Below, piece by piece: positions 19,506 through 30,802 of a stretch of 64,000 nucleotides of DNA; within the stretch, counting starts at the first letter, position 1, and each line of letters begins with the position of its first letter. Location of the stretch: assembly GCF_014397025.1 (NCBI RefSeq), contig NZ_JACJUO010000001.1, positions 639,501 to 703,500 of the forward strand, read 5' to 3'. The notes beneath the pieces are model-generated. The model ran no database searches. It was given only the letters and a program-made list of their open reading frames with translations, and was not told the DNA's origin. Origin of the DNA: Ochrobactrum sp. Marseille-Q0166. GTDB taxonomy: Bacteria > Pseudomonadota > Alphaproteobacteria > Rhizobiales > Rhizobiaceae. A program made the translations under genes and the position numbers.

Positions 19506-20624
19506 TTGAAAAAGTCCTTATTCTGTGGCGTATGCCTTTCTGCTTTGGTTGCGATGGGGGGGAGCTCTTTTGCCGATGTGCTTCTGGGCGTTGGCGCACC
19601 ATTAACTGGTGGTCAGGCAGCTTACGGCGAACAGATCAAGCGTGGTGTTGAAGCGGCTGTCGCGGAAGCCAATGCCAAGGGCGGCATGAATGGTGAGCAA
19701 ATCACCATCGTTTATGGTGATGATGCTGCCGATCCACGCCAGGGTATCTCGGTAGCCAACAAGTTCGTCGGTGACGGCGTACAGTTTGTGATCGGGCATT
19801 TCAATTCCGGTGTCAGTATCCCAACATCAGAGATTTATGCTGAAAACGGCGTGCTGATGATTGCGCCGGGCACTACAAATCCGACTTTCACCGAGCGTGA
19901 TTTGTGGAACACTTTCCGCACCTGCCGTCGTGATGACCAGCAGGGCATCGTTGCTGGCAAATACATCGCCGACAATTATAAGGACGGCAAGGTTGCTATC
20001 CTGCATGACAAGACTCCTTACGGCCAGGGTCTTGCCGATGAAACCAAGAAGTCGCTCAATGCCAACGGCAAAGAAGAGACGCTCTATGAAGGCGTTAATC
20101 AGGGCGACAAGGATTTCTCGGCGCTCATTTCCAAGATGAAGGCTGCCGGCATTACTGCCGTCTATTGGGGCGGTATGCATCCGGAAGCAGCGCTTATCAT
20201 CCGTCAGATGGCCGATCAGGGGCTTAAGGCACAATTCATCTCGGGTGACGGCATCGTTTCCAACGAGCTTGCTTCGATTGCAGGCGATGCGGTTGCAGGT
20301 GTTCTGAACACCTTCGGCCCGGATCCGCGCGATGATGCAGCCAATGCCGATTTGATCAAGGCGTTCCGCGACAAGGGTTTTGAGCCGGAAGCCTATACCT
20401 TCTACGCCTATGCAGGTGTGCAGTCGCTGGTTGATGCAGCCAATGCAGCCGGAAACAATGATCCTCAGGAAGTTGCTGCCGCGTTGAAAGGCAAAGGTCC
20501 TTTCAAGACCGTGCTTGGCGAAGTTTCTTATGACGCTAAGGGTGATCCAAGTCTTTCGCCTTATGTCATGTTCGAATGGCGCAAGGGCGATGATGGCAAA
20601 TATAACTATTTTCAGAAGAAGTAA
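19506..20624 (+). CDS. Periplasmic branched-chain/amino-acid binding protein (LivJ-type), copy 2
   Basis: 372-residue paralogue of the preceding gene, aligning end to end with it (signal peptide [20 protein letters not shown], then [20 protein letters not shown]). The TTG at 19506 is chosen because it aligns with the ATG of copy 1 and has AGGGAG eight bases upstream; a GTG at 19497 is in frame but coincides with that ribosome site. Pocket residues differ slightly (PTSE for [17 protein letters not shown] for the [11 protein letters not shown] stretch), which may alter ligand choice. Own promoter region of about 170 AT-rich bases and own terminator. Confidence 0.92.
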   Translation: MKKSLFCGVCLSALVAMGGSSFADVLLGVGAPLTGGQAAYGEQIKRGVEAAVAEANAKGGMNGEQITIVYGDDAADPRQGISVANKFVGDGVQFVIGHFNSGVSIPTSEIYAENGVLMIAPGTTNPTFTERDLWNTFRTCRRDDQQGIVAGKYIADNYKDGKVAILHDKTPYGQGLADETKKSLNANGKEETLYEGVNQGDKDFSALISKMKAAGITAVYWGGMHPEAALIIRQMADQGLKAQFISGDGIVSNELASIAGDAVAGVLNTFGPDPRDDAANADLIKAFRDKGFEPEAYTFYAYAGVQSLVDAANAAGNNDPQEVAAALKGKGPFKTVLGEVSYDAKGDPSLSPYVMFEWRKGDDGKYNYFQKK

Positions 20625-20753
20625 TGCGGTTTGAGGCAGACTCACTTTGCTGAAGCGCTCTTGAACAATGTTCAGTTGGCTGAATATGCAATTTAGTCAG
20701 TAATATTGCGCAAGATGCCTTATATATTAGCATAATGTGCTTTAATTTTCAGC

Positions 20754-20789
20754 AAAATGCCCGGCTTTTAGTCGGGCATTTTGTTTTTG
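20754..20789 (+). terminator. Rho-independent terminator after binding protein copy 2
   Basis: AAAATGCCCG/CGGGCATTTT stem followed by TGTTTTTG; about 130 bases after the stop codon. Confidence 0.85.
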
Positions 20790-20875
20790 TATCGCAGTTG
20801 CACAGTTTGTTTGCGCTTGCTTACATTGCAGGCTAATCAAAGCCATATTGATCATTGCAGTGTGGGAGTTCTGCC

Positions 20876-23800
20876 TTGTCCATCCGTAAAATTCTGGTCG
20901 CCAACCGTTCCGAAATCGCTATCCGCGTGTTCCGTGCAGCCAATGAGCTTGGCATAAAAACGGTGGCCATATGGGCAGAGGAAGATAAACTCTCACTGCA
21001 TCGCTTTAAAGCAGATGAGAGCTATCAGGTCGGTCGTGGGCCGCATCTTGCGCGTGATCTCGGACCAATTGAAAGCTATCTGTCGATTGATGAAGTCATC
21101 CGCGTTGCCAAGCTTTCCGGTGCCGATGCCATTCACCCGGGCTATGGACTGCTGTCTGAAAGCCCCGAATTTGCCGATGCTTGCGCTGAGAACGGCATCA
21201 TCTTCATTGGTCCAAAGCCTGAAACCATGCGCCGTCTCGGTAACAAGGTTGCCGCGCGTAATCTAGCGATTGAGATTGGTGTTCCAGTTGTGCCGGCAAC
21301 CGATCCGTTGCCCGACGATATTGAAGAAGTAAAAAAGCTTGCAGCCAAAATCGGTTATCCGCTGATGCTGAAAGCCTCATGGGGTGGCGGCGGTCGCGGT
21401 ATGCGCGCCATTCGTGCCGAAGAAGATCTTGATCGCGAAGTGACGGAAGCCAAGCGCGAAGCCAAGGCCGCTTTCGGCAAGGATGAAGTCTATCTCGAAA
21501 AGCTTGTCGAGCGTGCGCGTCACGTGGAAGTGCAGATCCTGGGCGACACGCATGGCAATGCGGTGCATCTTTATGAGCGTGATTGTTCGATCCAGCGTCG
21601 CAATCAAAAAGTCGTTGAGCGCGCCCCTGCACCTTACCTTACTGATGCACAGCGACAGGAATTGGCGGCATATGGCCTGAAGATTGCCCATGCCACAAAT
21701 TATATCGGTGCAGGTACGGTTGAATTCCTCATGGATGCCGATACCGGCGCATTCTACTTCATCGAAGTGAACCCGCGCATTCAGGTCGAGCACACGGTCA
21801 CGGAAGAAGTGACGGGCATCGATATCGTCAAGGCGCAGATTCATATTCTGGAAGGTTATGCCATTGGTACGCCTGAATCGGGCGTGCCGGAACAGAAGGA
21901 TATTCGCCTCAACGGTCATGCGTTGCAGTGCCGCATCACCACCGAAGATCCTGAACAGAATTTCGTTCCCGATTATGGACGCATTCAGGCCTATCGCTCG
22001 GCATCAGGTTTTGGAATCCGTCTTGATGGCGGCACGGCCTATTCGGGCGCGGTCATCACTCGCTATTATGATCCGCTGTTGGTGAAGGTCACGGCGTCGG
22101 GTTCGACTCCGATTGAAGCCATCCGCCGTATGGATCGTGCTTTGCGCGAGTTCCGTATTCGTGGTGTTGCAACGAACCTCACCTTCGTTGAAGCGATCAT
22201 CAATCACCCGAAATTTCAGTCGAATGATTATACGACGCGCTTTATCGACACGACGCCTGAACTTTTCACACATATGAGGCGTCAGGACCGTGCCACAAAG
22301 CTTCTGACCTATGTGGCTGATGTTACCGTCAATGGTCATCCGGAAACCAAGGGCCGAGCTGAACCATCTCGGGATGCGGCAAAGCCGATTGTGCCGTGGT
22401 TTGGGGATCGTCCGGTGGTCGATGGCACCAAGCAGTTGCTCGACAAGCTCGGGCCGAAAAAATTTGCCGAATGGATGCGCAATGAAAAACGTGTCCTGAT
22501 GACTGATACGACCATGCGTGATGGTCATCAGTCGCTGTTGGCAACGCGTGTCCGTACCTATGACATTGCGCGCGTGGCAAATGCCTATGCGCAGGCGCTG
22601 CCGAACCTGTTCTCGCTTGAATGCTGGGGTGGGGCGACCTTTGACGTGTCGATGCGCTTCCTGACGGAAGATCCATGGGAGCGTCTGGCATTGGTGCGTG
22701 AAGGTGCGCCGAACATCCTGCTGCAAATGCTGTTGCGTGGCGCCAACGGCGTTGGCTACAAGTCCTACCCGGACAATGTGGTGAAGTATTTCGTGCGTGA
22801 AGCAGCGCGCGGTGGCATGGACCTGTTCCGCGTGTTCGACAGCCTCAACTGGGTCGAGAATATGCGCGTATCGATGGATGCAGTTCTGGAAGAGAACAAG
22901 CTCTGCGAAGCAGCGATCTGCTACACGGGCGATATTCTCAATCCGGAGCGCGCCAAATACGACCTTAAATATTATGTCGATCTTGCCAAACAGGTTGAAA
23001 AGGCTGGCGCGCATATTATCGCTCTCAAGGATATGGCGGGTCTATTGAAGCCTGCGGCAGCGCGCGTGCTATTCAAGGCGCTACGCGAAGAAACCGATCT
23101 GCCGATCCACTTCCACACCCATGATACGTCGGGCATTTCGGCAGCAACGGTGCTTGCAGCAGTTGAAGCCGGTGTCGATGCGGTTGATGCGGCCATGGAT
23201 GCCTTCTCCGGCAATACATCGCAGCCATGTCTGGGCTCGATTGTCGAAGCGCTACATGGTTCGGAACGCGATCCGGGCCTTGATACGGAAACGATCCGCC
23301 GCATTTCTTTCTATTGGGAAGCCGTGCGCAATCAGTACGCGGCCTTTGAAAGCGACCTCAAGGGACCGGCTTCGGAAGTTTACTTGCACGAAATGCCGGG
23401 CGGCCAGTTCACCAACCTGAAAGAACAGGCGCGTTCGCTGGGTCTTGAAACCCGCTGGCATGAAGTGGCGCAGGCCTATGCCGATGTAAACCGCATGTTT
23501 GGCGATATCGTCAAGGTCACGCCGTCCTCCAAGGTCGTGGGCGACATGGCGCTGATGATGGTGTCTCAGGACCTGACCGTTGCCGATGTCGAAAACCCGG
23601 ATAAGGACATTGCCTTCCCGGATTCGGTCGTGTCGATGATGCGTGGTGACCTCGGTCAGCCGCCATCGGGCTGGCCTGTATCGTTGCAGAAGAAGGTGCT
23701 GAAAGACGAAAAGCCTTTCACGGTGCGTCCGGGCTCTCTGCTCCCAGCGGCTGACCTTGCTGCCGAACGAAAGTCGATTGAGGAAACGCTTGGCCGTGAA

Positions 23801-24337
23801 ATAACGGATCAGGAATTTGCTTCCTATCTGATGTATCCGAAAGTCTTCACCGATTATGCGGCGGCGCAGGAAAACTACGGCCCGACCAGCGTGCTGCCAA
23901 CGCCGGTTTATTTCTATGGCTTGAAGCCGGAAGAAGAAGTCTTTGTTGATCTCGAACGCGGTAAGACGCTTGTGATCGTCAATCAGGCGATGTCTGAAAC
24001 TGATGAAAAAGGCATGGTCACTGTGTTCTTCGAACTCAATGGCCAACCGCGCCGCGTCAAGGTGCCAAACCGTGCCAAGGGGGCGTCCGGTGGTGTGAAG
24101 CGCAAGGCGGAACTGGGCAATGACAAGCATGTCGGTGCGCCAATGCCGGGTGTTGTGTCTACGGTTGCTGTCTCGCAGGGCCAGAGTGTGAAGGCGGGCG
24201 ATGTGTTGCTTTCGATTGAAGCCATGAAGATGGAAACGGCTCTGCGCGCAGAACGCGATGGCTCGATTGCCGAAGTGCTTGTGCGCCCCGGCGAACAGAT
24301 CGATGCGAAGGATTTGCTTGTCGTTTACAACGACTGA
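20876..24337 (+). CDS. pyc: Pyruvate carboxylase
   Basis: Biotin enzyme making oxaloacetate from pyruvate and bicarbonate with ATP, the main anaplerotic step. About 1153 residues, the usual single-chain size. Order: biotin carboxylase with ATP-grasp glycine loop WGGGGRGMR (about 1-450), carboxyltransferase with TTMRDGHQSLLATR (about residue 545) and the FHTHDTSG metal site (about 745), and the C-terminal biotinyl domain with the biotinylated lysine in EAMKMET (about Lys1118). The start is TTG at 20876 with GGGAG seven bases before, giving MSIRKILVANRSEIA. Monocistronic with a terminator. Confidence 0.97.
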   Translation: MSIRKILVANRSEIAIRVFRAANELGIKTVAIWAEEDKLSLHRFKADESYQVGRGPHLARDLGPIESYLSIDEVIRVAKLSGADAIHPGYGLLSESPEFADACAENGIIFIGPKPETMRRLGNKVAARNLAIEIGVPVVPATDPLPDDIEEVKKLAAKIGYPLMLKASWGGGGRGMRAIRAEEDLDREVTEAKREAKAAFGKDEVYLEKLVERARHVEVQILGDTHGNAVHLYERDCSIQRRNQKVVERAPAPYLTDAQRQELAAYGLKIAHATNYIGAGTVEFLMDADTGAFYFIEVNPRIQVEHTVTEEVTGIDIVKAQIHILEGYAIGTPESGVPEQKDIRLNGHALQCRITTEDPEQNFVPDYGRIQAYRSASGFGIRLDGGTAYSGAVITRYYDPLLVKVTASGSTPIEAIRRMDRALREFRIRGVATNLTFVEAIINHPKFQSNDYTTRFIDTTPELFTHMRRQDRATKLLTYVADVTVNGHPETKGRAEPSRDAAKPIVPWFGDRPVVDGTKQLLDKLGPKKFAEWMRNEKRVLMTDTTMRDGHQSLLATRVRTYDIARVANAYAQALPNLFSLECWGGATFDVSMRFLTEDPWERLALVREGAPNILLQMLLRGANGVGYKSYPDNVVKYFVREAARGGMDLFRVFDSLNWVENMRVSMDAVLEENKLCEAAICYTGDILNPERAKYDLKYYVDLAKQVEKAGAHIIALKDMAGLLKPAAARVLFKALREETDLPIHFHTHDTSGISAATVLAAVEAGVDAVDAAMDAFSGNTSQPCLGSIVEALHGSERDPGLDTETIRRISFYWEAVRNQYAAFESDLKGPASEVYLHEMPGGQFTNLKEQARSLGLETRWHEVAQAYADVNRMFGDIVKVTPSSKVVGDMALMMVSQDLTVADVENPDKDIAFPDSVVSMMRGDLGQPPSGWPVSLQKKVLKDEKPFTVRPGSLLPAADLAAERKSIEETLGREITDQEFASYLMYPKVFTDYAAAQENYGPTSVLPTPVYFYGLKPEEEVFVDLERGKTLVIVNQAMSETDEKGMVTVFFELNGQPRRVKVPNRAKGASGGVKRKAELGNDKHVGAPMPGVVSTVAVSQGQSVKAGDVLLSIEAMKMETALRAERDGSIAEVLVRPGEQIDAKDLLVVYND

Positions 24338-24364
24338 TCCAGCATTCACATCATAGAATGATTG

Positions 24365-24400
24365 ACGCCGTGCCCTGCAAAGGGTGCGGCGTTTTCTTTT
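24365..24400 (+). terminator. Rho-independent terminator of pyc
   Basis: ACGCCGTGCCCT pairs with AGGGTGCGGCGT around GCAA, followed by TTTCTTTTG. Confidence 0.88.
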
Positions 24401-24442
24401 GCTTGCGTGGATAGCAAAATCTGATATGCACGTTTTTACCGA

Positions 24443-24462
24443 TTTATGCATGTTTATGCATG
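24443..24462. promoter_or_regulatory. Tandem decamer, candidate operator of the DeoR-family gene
   Basis: TTTATGCATG occurs twice back to back, ending 16 bases before the regulator ATG; each contains the palindrome ATGCAT. A degenerate ATATGCACG lies at 24424. Head-to-tail sites over the start region suit autoregulation by the adjacent DeoR protein. Confidence 0.55.
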
Positions 24463-24478
24463 TTAACAGGATGGCGTT

Positions 24479-25261
24479 ATGACAGAGCTATTACTGGACG
24501 AAAGACAGGCGCGCATTCGAGCATTGCTTGAGAAGTCTGGTCGCGTATTGGCGAGTGAGCTTGCCGGGTCATTCGGGGTTTCGGAAGACACGATCCGCCG
24601 TGACCTCCGTGAGATGGCCGCGGCAGGTCTTTGCAAGCGCGTCTATGGCGGTGCTTTGAAGGCGGCACCATCTTACGCGCCGCTCGCAGAGCGCGATACG
24701 GAAAGACCGGAGGTCAAGACCGCTCTTGCAGTCACGCTGGCTGCTCTGATCGAGCCAAACATGACGGTGTTTCTGGATTCCTCCTCAACCAATCTGGCGC
24801 TTGCGCGTCTTCTGGCTGATCGAGGTGATGTAATTACAGTTGTTACCAACACGCCCTCCATTGCTGCTATTGTTCTGCAGTCAGACAAGATCGACGTTGT
24901 GATGATCGGCGGTCCTATTGATCGCCGCGTCAGTGCGGCGGTTGGTGCGCGCGCTTTGCGGGATGCGGAACTGGTGCGGCCTGATCTTTGTATGCTCGGT
25001 GTCTGCGGCTTTTCTGCAGAAACGGGTATCACGGCGCTTTATCTCGAAGATGCGGAATTCAAGCGGGTTATTGCCGGGCGAAGTCGCAAGGTGGTTCTGG
25101 CAATCACCAGTGACAAGCTTGGCACAGTTGCTGCACATGATGTCATACCCATCGAGGCGGTGAATGTTATGGCTGTTGAACAGGATGCAAATGAAGACGT
25201 GCTTGCGCCTTACCGGGTATCGGGCATGACGATTATACGCGCCGGAGAAGGGCGTGAATGA
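24479..25261 (+). CDS. DeoR-family transcriptional regulator
   Basis: 260 residues. N-terminal helix-turn-helix (about residues 8-60, with VLASELAGSFGVSEDTIRRDLREM) and a DeoR sensor domain that resembles sugar-phosphate isomerases (FLDSSSTNLALARLL, VVTNTPSIA). Such proteins normally sense phosphorylated sugars and repress neighbouring carbohydrate genes. It overlaps the following MFS gene by eight bases, so the two form an operon and the transporter is the most likely controlled function. Confidence 0.92.
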   Translation: MTELLLDERQARIRALLEKSGRVLASELAGSFGVSEDTIRRDLREMAAAGLCKRVYGGALKAAPSYAPLAERDTERPEVKTALAVTLAALIEPNMTVFLDSSSTNLALARLLADRGDVITVVTNTPSIAAIVLQSDKIDVVMIGGPIDRRVSAAVGARALRDAELVRPDLCMLGVCGFSAETGITALYLEDAEFKRVIAGRSRKVVLAITSDKLGTVAAHDVIPIEAVNVMAVEQDANEDVLAPYRVSGMTIIRAGEGRE

Positions 25262-26459
25262 GGAAATGATGGAACAGACGGTCAGACGAGACGATGGGCT
25301 GAATGATCGTGCGCCAATCGTAACCAGAGAGCGTATTGCGGTGGCGTTGCTCTTTCTGATGAATGGTTATGTTTTTGGCGGTTGGGCACCGAAAATTCCC
25401 GAATTTGCGGGGCGTCTCGGGCTTGATACCAGTGGCATGGGATTGATGATCCTCGTCTTCGGCCTAGGCTCTCTATCGATGATGCCGGTGGCCGGAGCAT
25501 TGTCTGCGCATCGTGGTTCAGGAGCAGTGGTCAAGCTGTTTGCAATCGGCCTTATTCCCGCTTTGCTCATCATAGCCCTTGTGCCCAATATCGTCACAGC
25601 GGTGATTGTCATGTTCTATTTTGGCGGCATGATCGGCGCGATGGATGTCGCAATGAATGCCAATGCGGTTGGTGTCGAAAAGCACATGCGCCGAGCCATC
25701 ATGTCTTCCTGTCATGCGTTCTGGAGCCTTGGCGGACTGATTGGCGCTGCAACCGGCGGTTTTCTGATTGCGCATGTCGGCTCAACCATTCATGCGCTGA
25801 TAACAATGGTTGTGGCAGCGGGATTACTGATTTTCGCTTGGCCTTCAATCATTGCCGATAAATTCCACCATCCAAGTGGCGAGAAGCAGAAGCTGGTGCT
25901 GCCACGCAATGCGCTGCCATGGCTGGTCGGTATTATTGCTTTGTTTTCGATGATCCCGGAGGGCGCAATACTGGATTGGGGTGCATATTATCTGCGCGAT
26001 GAAATGGGGGCGTCAGTGACAGTCGCGGGTTTTGGCTTCGCAGCTTTCTCCATGACCATGGCGATCATGCGTTTTGCAGGCGACATAGTCCGCGACCGTT
26101 TCGGCGCGATCAACACGCTGCGCTTCTGCACGTCGATTGCCATTATCGGCATGGTGATTGTCGGCCTGTCGAGCCATCCTTACGCAGTGATTTTTGGTTT
26201 TGCCATCTGCGGTATCGGCATTTCCAACATGGTGCCAATAGCCTTCTCGATTGGCGGCAATCTGCCGGGTATCAATCCAAGTGTTGGCCTGGCGATTGCC
26301 ACCACCATGGGCTATTCCGGTATGTTGGTTGCGCCTTCGCTGATTGGTTTTGTTGCCAAGCATAGCGGTTTCAGCGTTGTGTTCCTGTCATTGCCCGTGT
26401 TGTTGTTAGTGGTGCTCGCATTCTCAAGGCTGGCAAAATATGCGGACAGTTCACACTAA
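25254..26459 (+). CDS. Major facilitator superfamily transporter, fucose-permease/YbjJ-like
   Basis: 401 residues with about twelve membrane helices. The segment GYVFGGWAPKIPEFAGRLGL after helix 1 and AMDVAMNANAVGVE in the middle of the N-half are characteristic of the YbjJ branch. The GTG at 25254 with GGAG seven bases before it overlaps the DeoR stop; ATG codons at 25266 and 25269 are alternatives. Co-transcription with a DeoR regulator suggests a sugar or sugar-acid substrate, which is inference. Confidence 0.9.
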   Translation: MNEEMMEQTVRRDDGLNDRAPIVTRERIAVALLFLMNGYVFGGWAPKIPEFAGRLGLDTSGMGLMILVFGLGSLSMMPVAGALSAHRGSGAVVKLFAIGLIPALLIIALVPNIVTAVIVMFYFGGMIGAMDVAMNANAVGVEKHMRRAIMSSCHAFWSLGGLIGAATGGFLIAHVGSTIHALITMVVAAGLLIFAWPSIIADKFHHPSGEKQKLVLPRNALPWLVGIIALFSMIPEGAILDWGAYYLRDEMGASVTVAGFGFAAFSMTMAIMRFAGDIVRDRFGAINTLRFCTSIAIIGMVIVGLSSHPYAVIFGFAICGIGISNMVPIAFSIGGNLPGINPSVGLAIATTMGYSGMLVAPSLIGFVAKHSGFSVVFLSLPVLLLVVLAFSRLAKYADSSH

Positions 26460-26508
26460 AGCATTTCCAGGAAAAGTGCGTAGCGGTTTTGCGTAGGATA
26501 ATGCGTGG
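26460..26508. repeat. Bru-RS/RIME-type palindromic repeat after the MFS gene
   Basis: Begins AAAGCATTTCCAGGAAAAGT, continues with GTAGCGGTTTTGCG and ends AATGCG. The CATTTCC/GGATAATG and AAAAGTGCG/AGCGGTTTT blocks are the arms of a family widespread in Brucellaceae as I recall. It lies between convergent genes. Confidence 0.65.
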
Positions 26509-26541
26509 AAAAAAATACATTGAGCGATAATCTCTCGATGT

Positions 26542-27333
26542 TCATTCAGCAGTCCAGCCGCCCTCGATCGGCAGGGCGGCACCATTGATCTGCGCTGCGG
26601 CGTCCGTTGTAAGGAAGGCCGCAAGCGCACCGATCTGAGCAGTGGTCACGAACTCCTTCGTCGGCTGTTTATCGAGCATCACTTCGCGGATGACTGTTTC
26701 CCGATCCATGTTATGAGCTTTCATCTGATCGGGTATCTGCGCTTCGACAAGCGGGGTCAGCACATAGCCGGGACAGATGGCATTGGCCGTGATCCTGGCA
26801 AGAGCAAGTTCAAGGGCCAGCGTTTTTGTGAAGCCGACAATGCCGTGCTTGGCGGCCACATAGGCCGACTTGAATGGCGAGGCAACTAGTCCATGCGCTG
26901 ATGCTATATTGATGATCCGGCCCCAGCCAGCTCTTTTCATATGAGGAATTGCGGCCGCTGACGTGTGGAACGCCGAGGTCAGGTTGATCGCAATGATCCG
27001 GTCCCATTGCTCGGTTGGAAACTCTTCGACCGGTGCGACATGCTGGATACCGGCATTGTTGACGAGAATGTCGGCACTGCCAGTGGCTTTTACGCTCTTT
27101 TCAATCAGCGCCCGGCAGTCGTCAGCTTTGGACATATCGGCGCTGACATAGATCACGCTTACGCCATGTTCCGCGGCGATTGTTCTTGCTAAATCGTGGT
27201 CTTCGCTGCGGTCCGTGAAGGAGTTGATCACAACATTGTGCCCGGATCCCGCAAGTGCGCGGGCAATGCCAAGCCCAATGCCTGAATTGGACCCGGTGAT
27301 AATTGCGGTTTTGCGGGCATTCGCATTCGGCAT
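26542..27333 (-). CDS. bdhA: 3-hydroxybutyrate dehydrogenase (short-chain dehydrogenase)
   Basis: NAD-dependent SDR oxidising D-3-hydroxybutyrate to acetoacetate, linking to PHB and ketone-body use. The cofactor motif TGSNSGIGLGIA is near residue 14, NNAGIQHVAPVEEFP near 90, and the catalytic SAHGLVASPFKSAYVAAKHG (Ser-Tyr-Lys) near 140-160; the GYVLTPLVEAQIPD segment is typical of this enzyme. The ATG at 27333 (263 residues) is preferred over one six bases upstream because GAGGAGG is better spaced. Convergent with the MFS gene, divergent from ispG. Related acetyl-CoA acetyltransferase lies 5 kb away. Confidence 0.92.
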   Translation of the reverse strand: MPNANARKTAIITGSNSGIGLGIARALAGSGHNVVINSFTDRSEDHDLARTIAAEHGVSVIYVSADMSKADDCRALIEKSVKATGSADILVNNAGIQHVAPVEEFPTEQWDRIIAINLTSAFHTSAAAIPHMKRAGWGRIINIASAHGLVASPFKSAYVAAKHGIVGFTKTLALELALARITANAICPGYVLTPLVEAQIPDQMKAHNMDRETVIREVMLDKQPTKEFVTTAQIGALAAFLTTDAAAQINGAALPIEGGWTAE

Positions 27334-27491
27334 TTTCATCTCCTCCTCTGGAATCATCCCATAATGAGGAGGCGACAAGGCGTCGGCAAGTGATTATATA
27401 ACAACAAAACGATGCGGGCAGGCGTTGACAATTGCGCCTTGCTACGCCACCTGAAACCAGGCCCGTACGAATAGCAGTTTTCGATGCATGA

Positions 27492-28802
<1,311 letters not shown>

Positions 28803-29717
28803 TTAGCTCTGTCGCTCTGCGATGAAGCGGGCGGCCTGTTTGAGAATCACTGCATCGTCACCAAATGGCTCAAGCAGGCTTTCGGCCTGAGCGACCAGAC
28901 CGGAGAGCTGCTTGCGCGTCCATTCAATGCCATGAAGTGACACGAGCGTGGCTTTGCCTGCGGCGGCATCCTTGCCGGTTGCCTTGCCCATGACCGCAGC
29001 ATCAGCCGTGACATCGAGAAGGTCATCGGCAAGCTGGAAGGCCAGGCCGATGGCCGAACCGAATTCCGCCATGCGTTCCCGGTCTTCTCGCGATGCGCCT
29101 GCAATGATCGCACCCGCTTCACAGGCAAAACGAATCAGCGCGCCGGTCTTCATGGCTTGCAGCGTGATAATCCCTGCTTCGTCGGGCTTATTATCTTCCG
29201 CCATCAGATCAAGCGCCTGACCGCCAGCCATACCGCCAACACCGGACGCACGCGCCAAAGCCGAGACCAGTTCGATGCGGATGTTGGCGGGAAGATCAGT
29301 TTCGTCTGAGGCCACGATGTCAAAAGCATAGGTCAACAGGCTGTCGCCCGCGAGAATCGCTGCGGCCTCATCAAAAGCCTTGTGCACGGTCGGCTGACCA
29401 CGTCGCATATCGTCATCGTCCATCGCCGGCAGATCGTCATGGACGAGTGAATAACAATGAATGCATTCCAGCGCGGATGCTACGCGCAGAACCGCATCGC
29501 CATGCTGGCCGAAAAGGGCTGCACTTTCGATGACAAGGAAGGGACGCAGTCTTTTGCCGCCATTGAGCACGCCATGGCGCATGGCAGCGAGCAGTCGCTC
29601 GGGGCGAGCCACTTCGCCCGCGCGCAAACGAAGATCCAGAAGCCCGACCAGCATTGTCTCGACTTCGAGTGCGCGCAGGTTCAGGGATTGAGCAAAATCG
29701 ACAGACACGTTTTTCAT
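28803..29717 (-). CDS. ispA: Polyprenyl synthetase, probably farnesyl diphosphate synthase
   Basis: Short-chain trans-prenyltransferase condensing DMAPP/GPP with IPP. 304 residues from ATG 29717. First aspartate-rich motif DDLPAMDDDDMRRG (about residue 92) and second DDLLDVTAD (about 232); the IspA-type spacing and the HCYSLVHDD segment are typical. The product length (C10, C15 or C20) cannot be fixed by eye, though IspA-type FPP synthase is favoured. A TTG six bases upstream is in frame. No strong ribosome site is visible. Confidence 0.92.
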   Translation of the reverse strand: MKNVSVDFAQSLNLRALEVETMLVGLLDLRLRAGEVARPERLLAAMRHGVLNGGKRLRPFLVIESAALFGQHGDAVLRVASALECIHCYSLVHDDLPAMDDDDMRRGQPTVHKAFDEAAAILAGDSLLTYAFDIVASDETDLPANIRIELVSALARASGVGGMAGGQALDLMAEDNKPDEAGIITLQAMKTGALIRFACEAGAIIAGASREDRERMAEFGSAIGLAFQLADDLLDVTADAAVMGKATGKDAAAGKATLVSLHGIEWTRKQLSGLVAQAESLLEPFGDDAVILKQAARFIAERQS

Positions 29718-29918
29718 GTTCAAAGGGGATGGACGAAACCGCTGATTTGGTCAACTGGCCACATTGATCAGCACAGGCTTTTTCATCAAGCGGTCATCAA
29801 ACAGCGTATTTTGAGCCTAAAATCGCTCAATTTGGATCGAATTCCACCGCGTGATTATGGAATCAGTTTCATTATTGTTAAGGAATGGTTTATGTCGCTT
29901 GAAGGGAATTAACGGGCG

Positions 29919-30653
29919 GTGGAATTGGCAAAGATCATTCTTAAGAGCAAAGATGGGCGCAATTACTTGGCTGATCCCGTTTGGGGTGGCAGAATTGCTC
30001 TCATGCTCAAGTTTTTGATCGTTCTTGCCGTCTTACCGCTTTTTTTGATCCTCGTTTATTCGATACCCTTTGTGCGCCCGATTTCGACATTGATGGTCAA
30101 AGACTATGTTCTTTTGCGCGATGTGGACCGGCAATGGGTCAGCATTGAGGATGTCGCTCCTGTTCTTGTGAATTCGGTTATGATGGCCGAGGATGGGCAA
30201 TTTTGCAGCCATGGTGGCGTGGACTGGCACCAGCTTAGTCTTGTGCTCGACAACTCTGGAGAAGGCGGCCCCAGTCGTGGCGCCTCGACCATCACCATGC
30301 AGACTGTGAAGAACCTGTTCCTGTGGAACGGTCGATCCTATATCCGCAAGGGGCTTGAGTTTCCGCTGGCACTCGTCGCAGATGCGGTGCTTTCAAAACG
30401 GCGGATTATGGAGATTTATCTCAACATTGCTGAATGGGGGCCCGGCATTTATGGAATCGAGGCGGCGGCCCAGCATTACTTCAATCGGCCTGCATCACGT
30501 TTAACGGCCCAGCAAGCCGCATTGCTCGCGGTGACGCTTCCTAATCCCGCCCTTCGTAATCCGGCAAAGCCCACACGCAACATGCAGCGTATCTCGAGGA
30601 TTGTTGCCGGGCGCGCTTCAAGAGCTGGTCCTTATGTAACTTGCGTGCAATAA
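29919..30653 (+). CDS. mtgA: Monofunctional biosynthetic peptidoglycan transglycosylase
   Basis: GT51 glycosyltransferase polymerising lipid II glycan chains in the periplasm. 244 residues from a GTG start: cytoplasmic N-terminus, one membrane helix (about 27-50), then the GT51 domain with catalytic glutamate in MMAEDGQFCSHGGVDW and the motifs RGASTITMQTVKNLFLW and KRRIMEIYLNIAEWG. No transpeptidase domain. Divergent from ispA. The ribosome site is weak and a TTG at 29925 is an alternative start. Confidence 0.93.
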   Translation: MELAKIILKSKDGRNYLADPVWGGRIALMLKFLIVLAVLPLFLILVYSIPFVRPISTLMVKDYVLLRDVDRQWVSIEDVAPVLVNSVMMAEDGQFCSHGGVDWHQLSLVLDNSGEGGPSRGASTITMQTVKNLFLWNGRSYIRKGLEFPLALVADAVLSKRRIMEIYLNIAEWGPGIYGIEAAAQHYFNRPASRLTAQQAALLAVTLPNPALRNPAKPTRNMQRISRIVAGRASRAGPYVTCVQ

Positions 30654-30802
30654 ACACCCAGTCTGGAAAAAAGATAAGAGTCCGACTGGTCAAATGCTGC
30701 GAGAGCGTGTATAGGCACCTGACTTTCCGGAATTTTGTCCGATGTGACAGGCTCCTCGGGGCCGTGCCGGACGTTTATTGATCGATCAGTGGAGCTGGAT
30801 CC

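Noticed and set aside
23252..24451. 399-codon open frame antisense to pyc
   Set aside because: Pyruvate carboxylase motifs are complete on the + strand; the antisense product is low-quality and rich in Arg/His.
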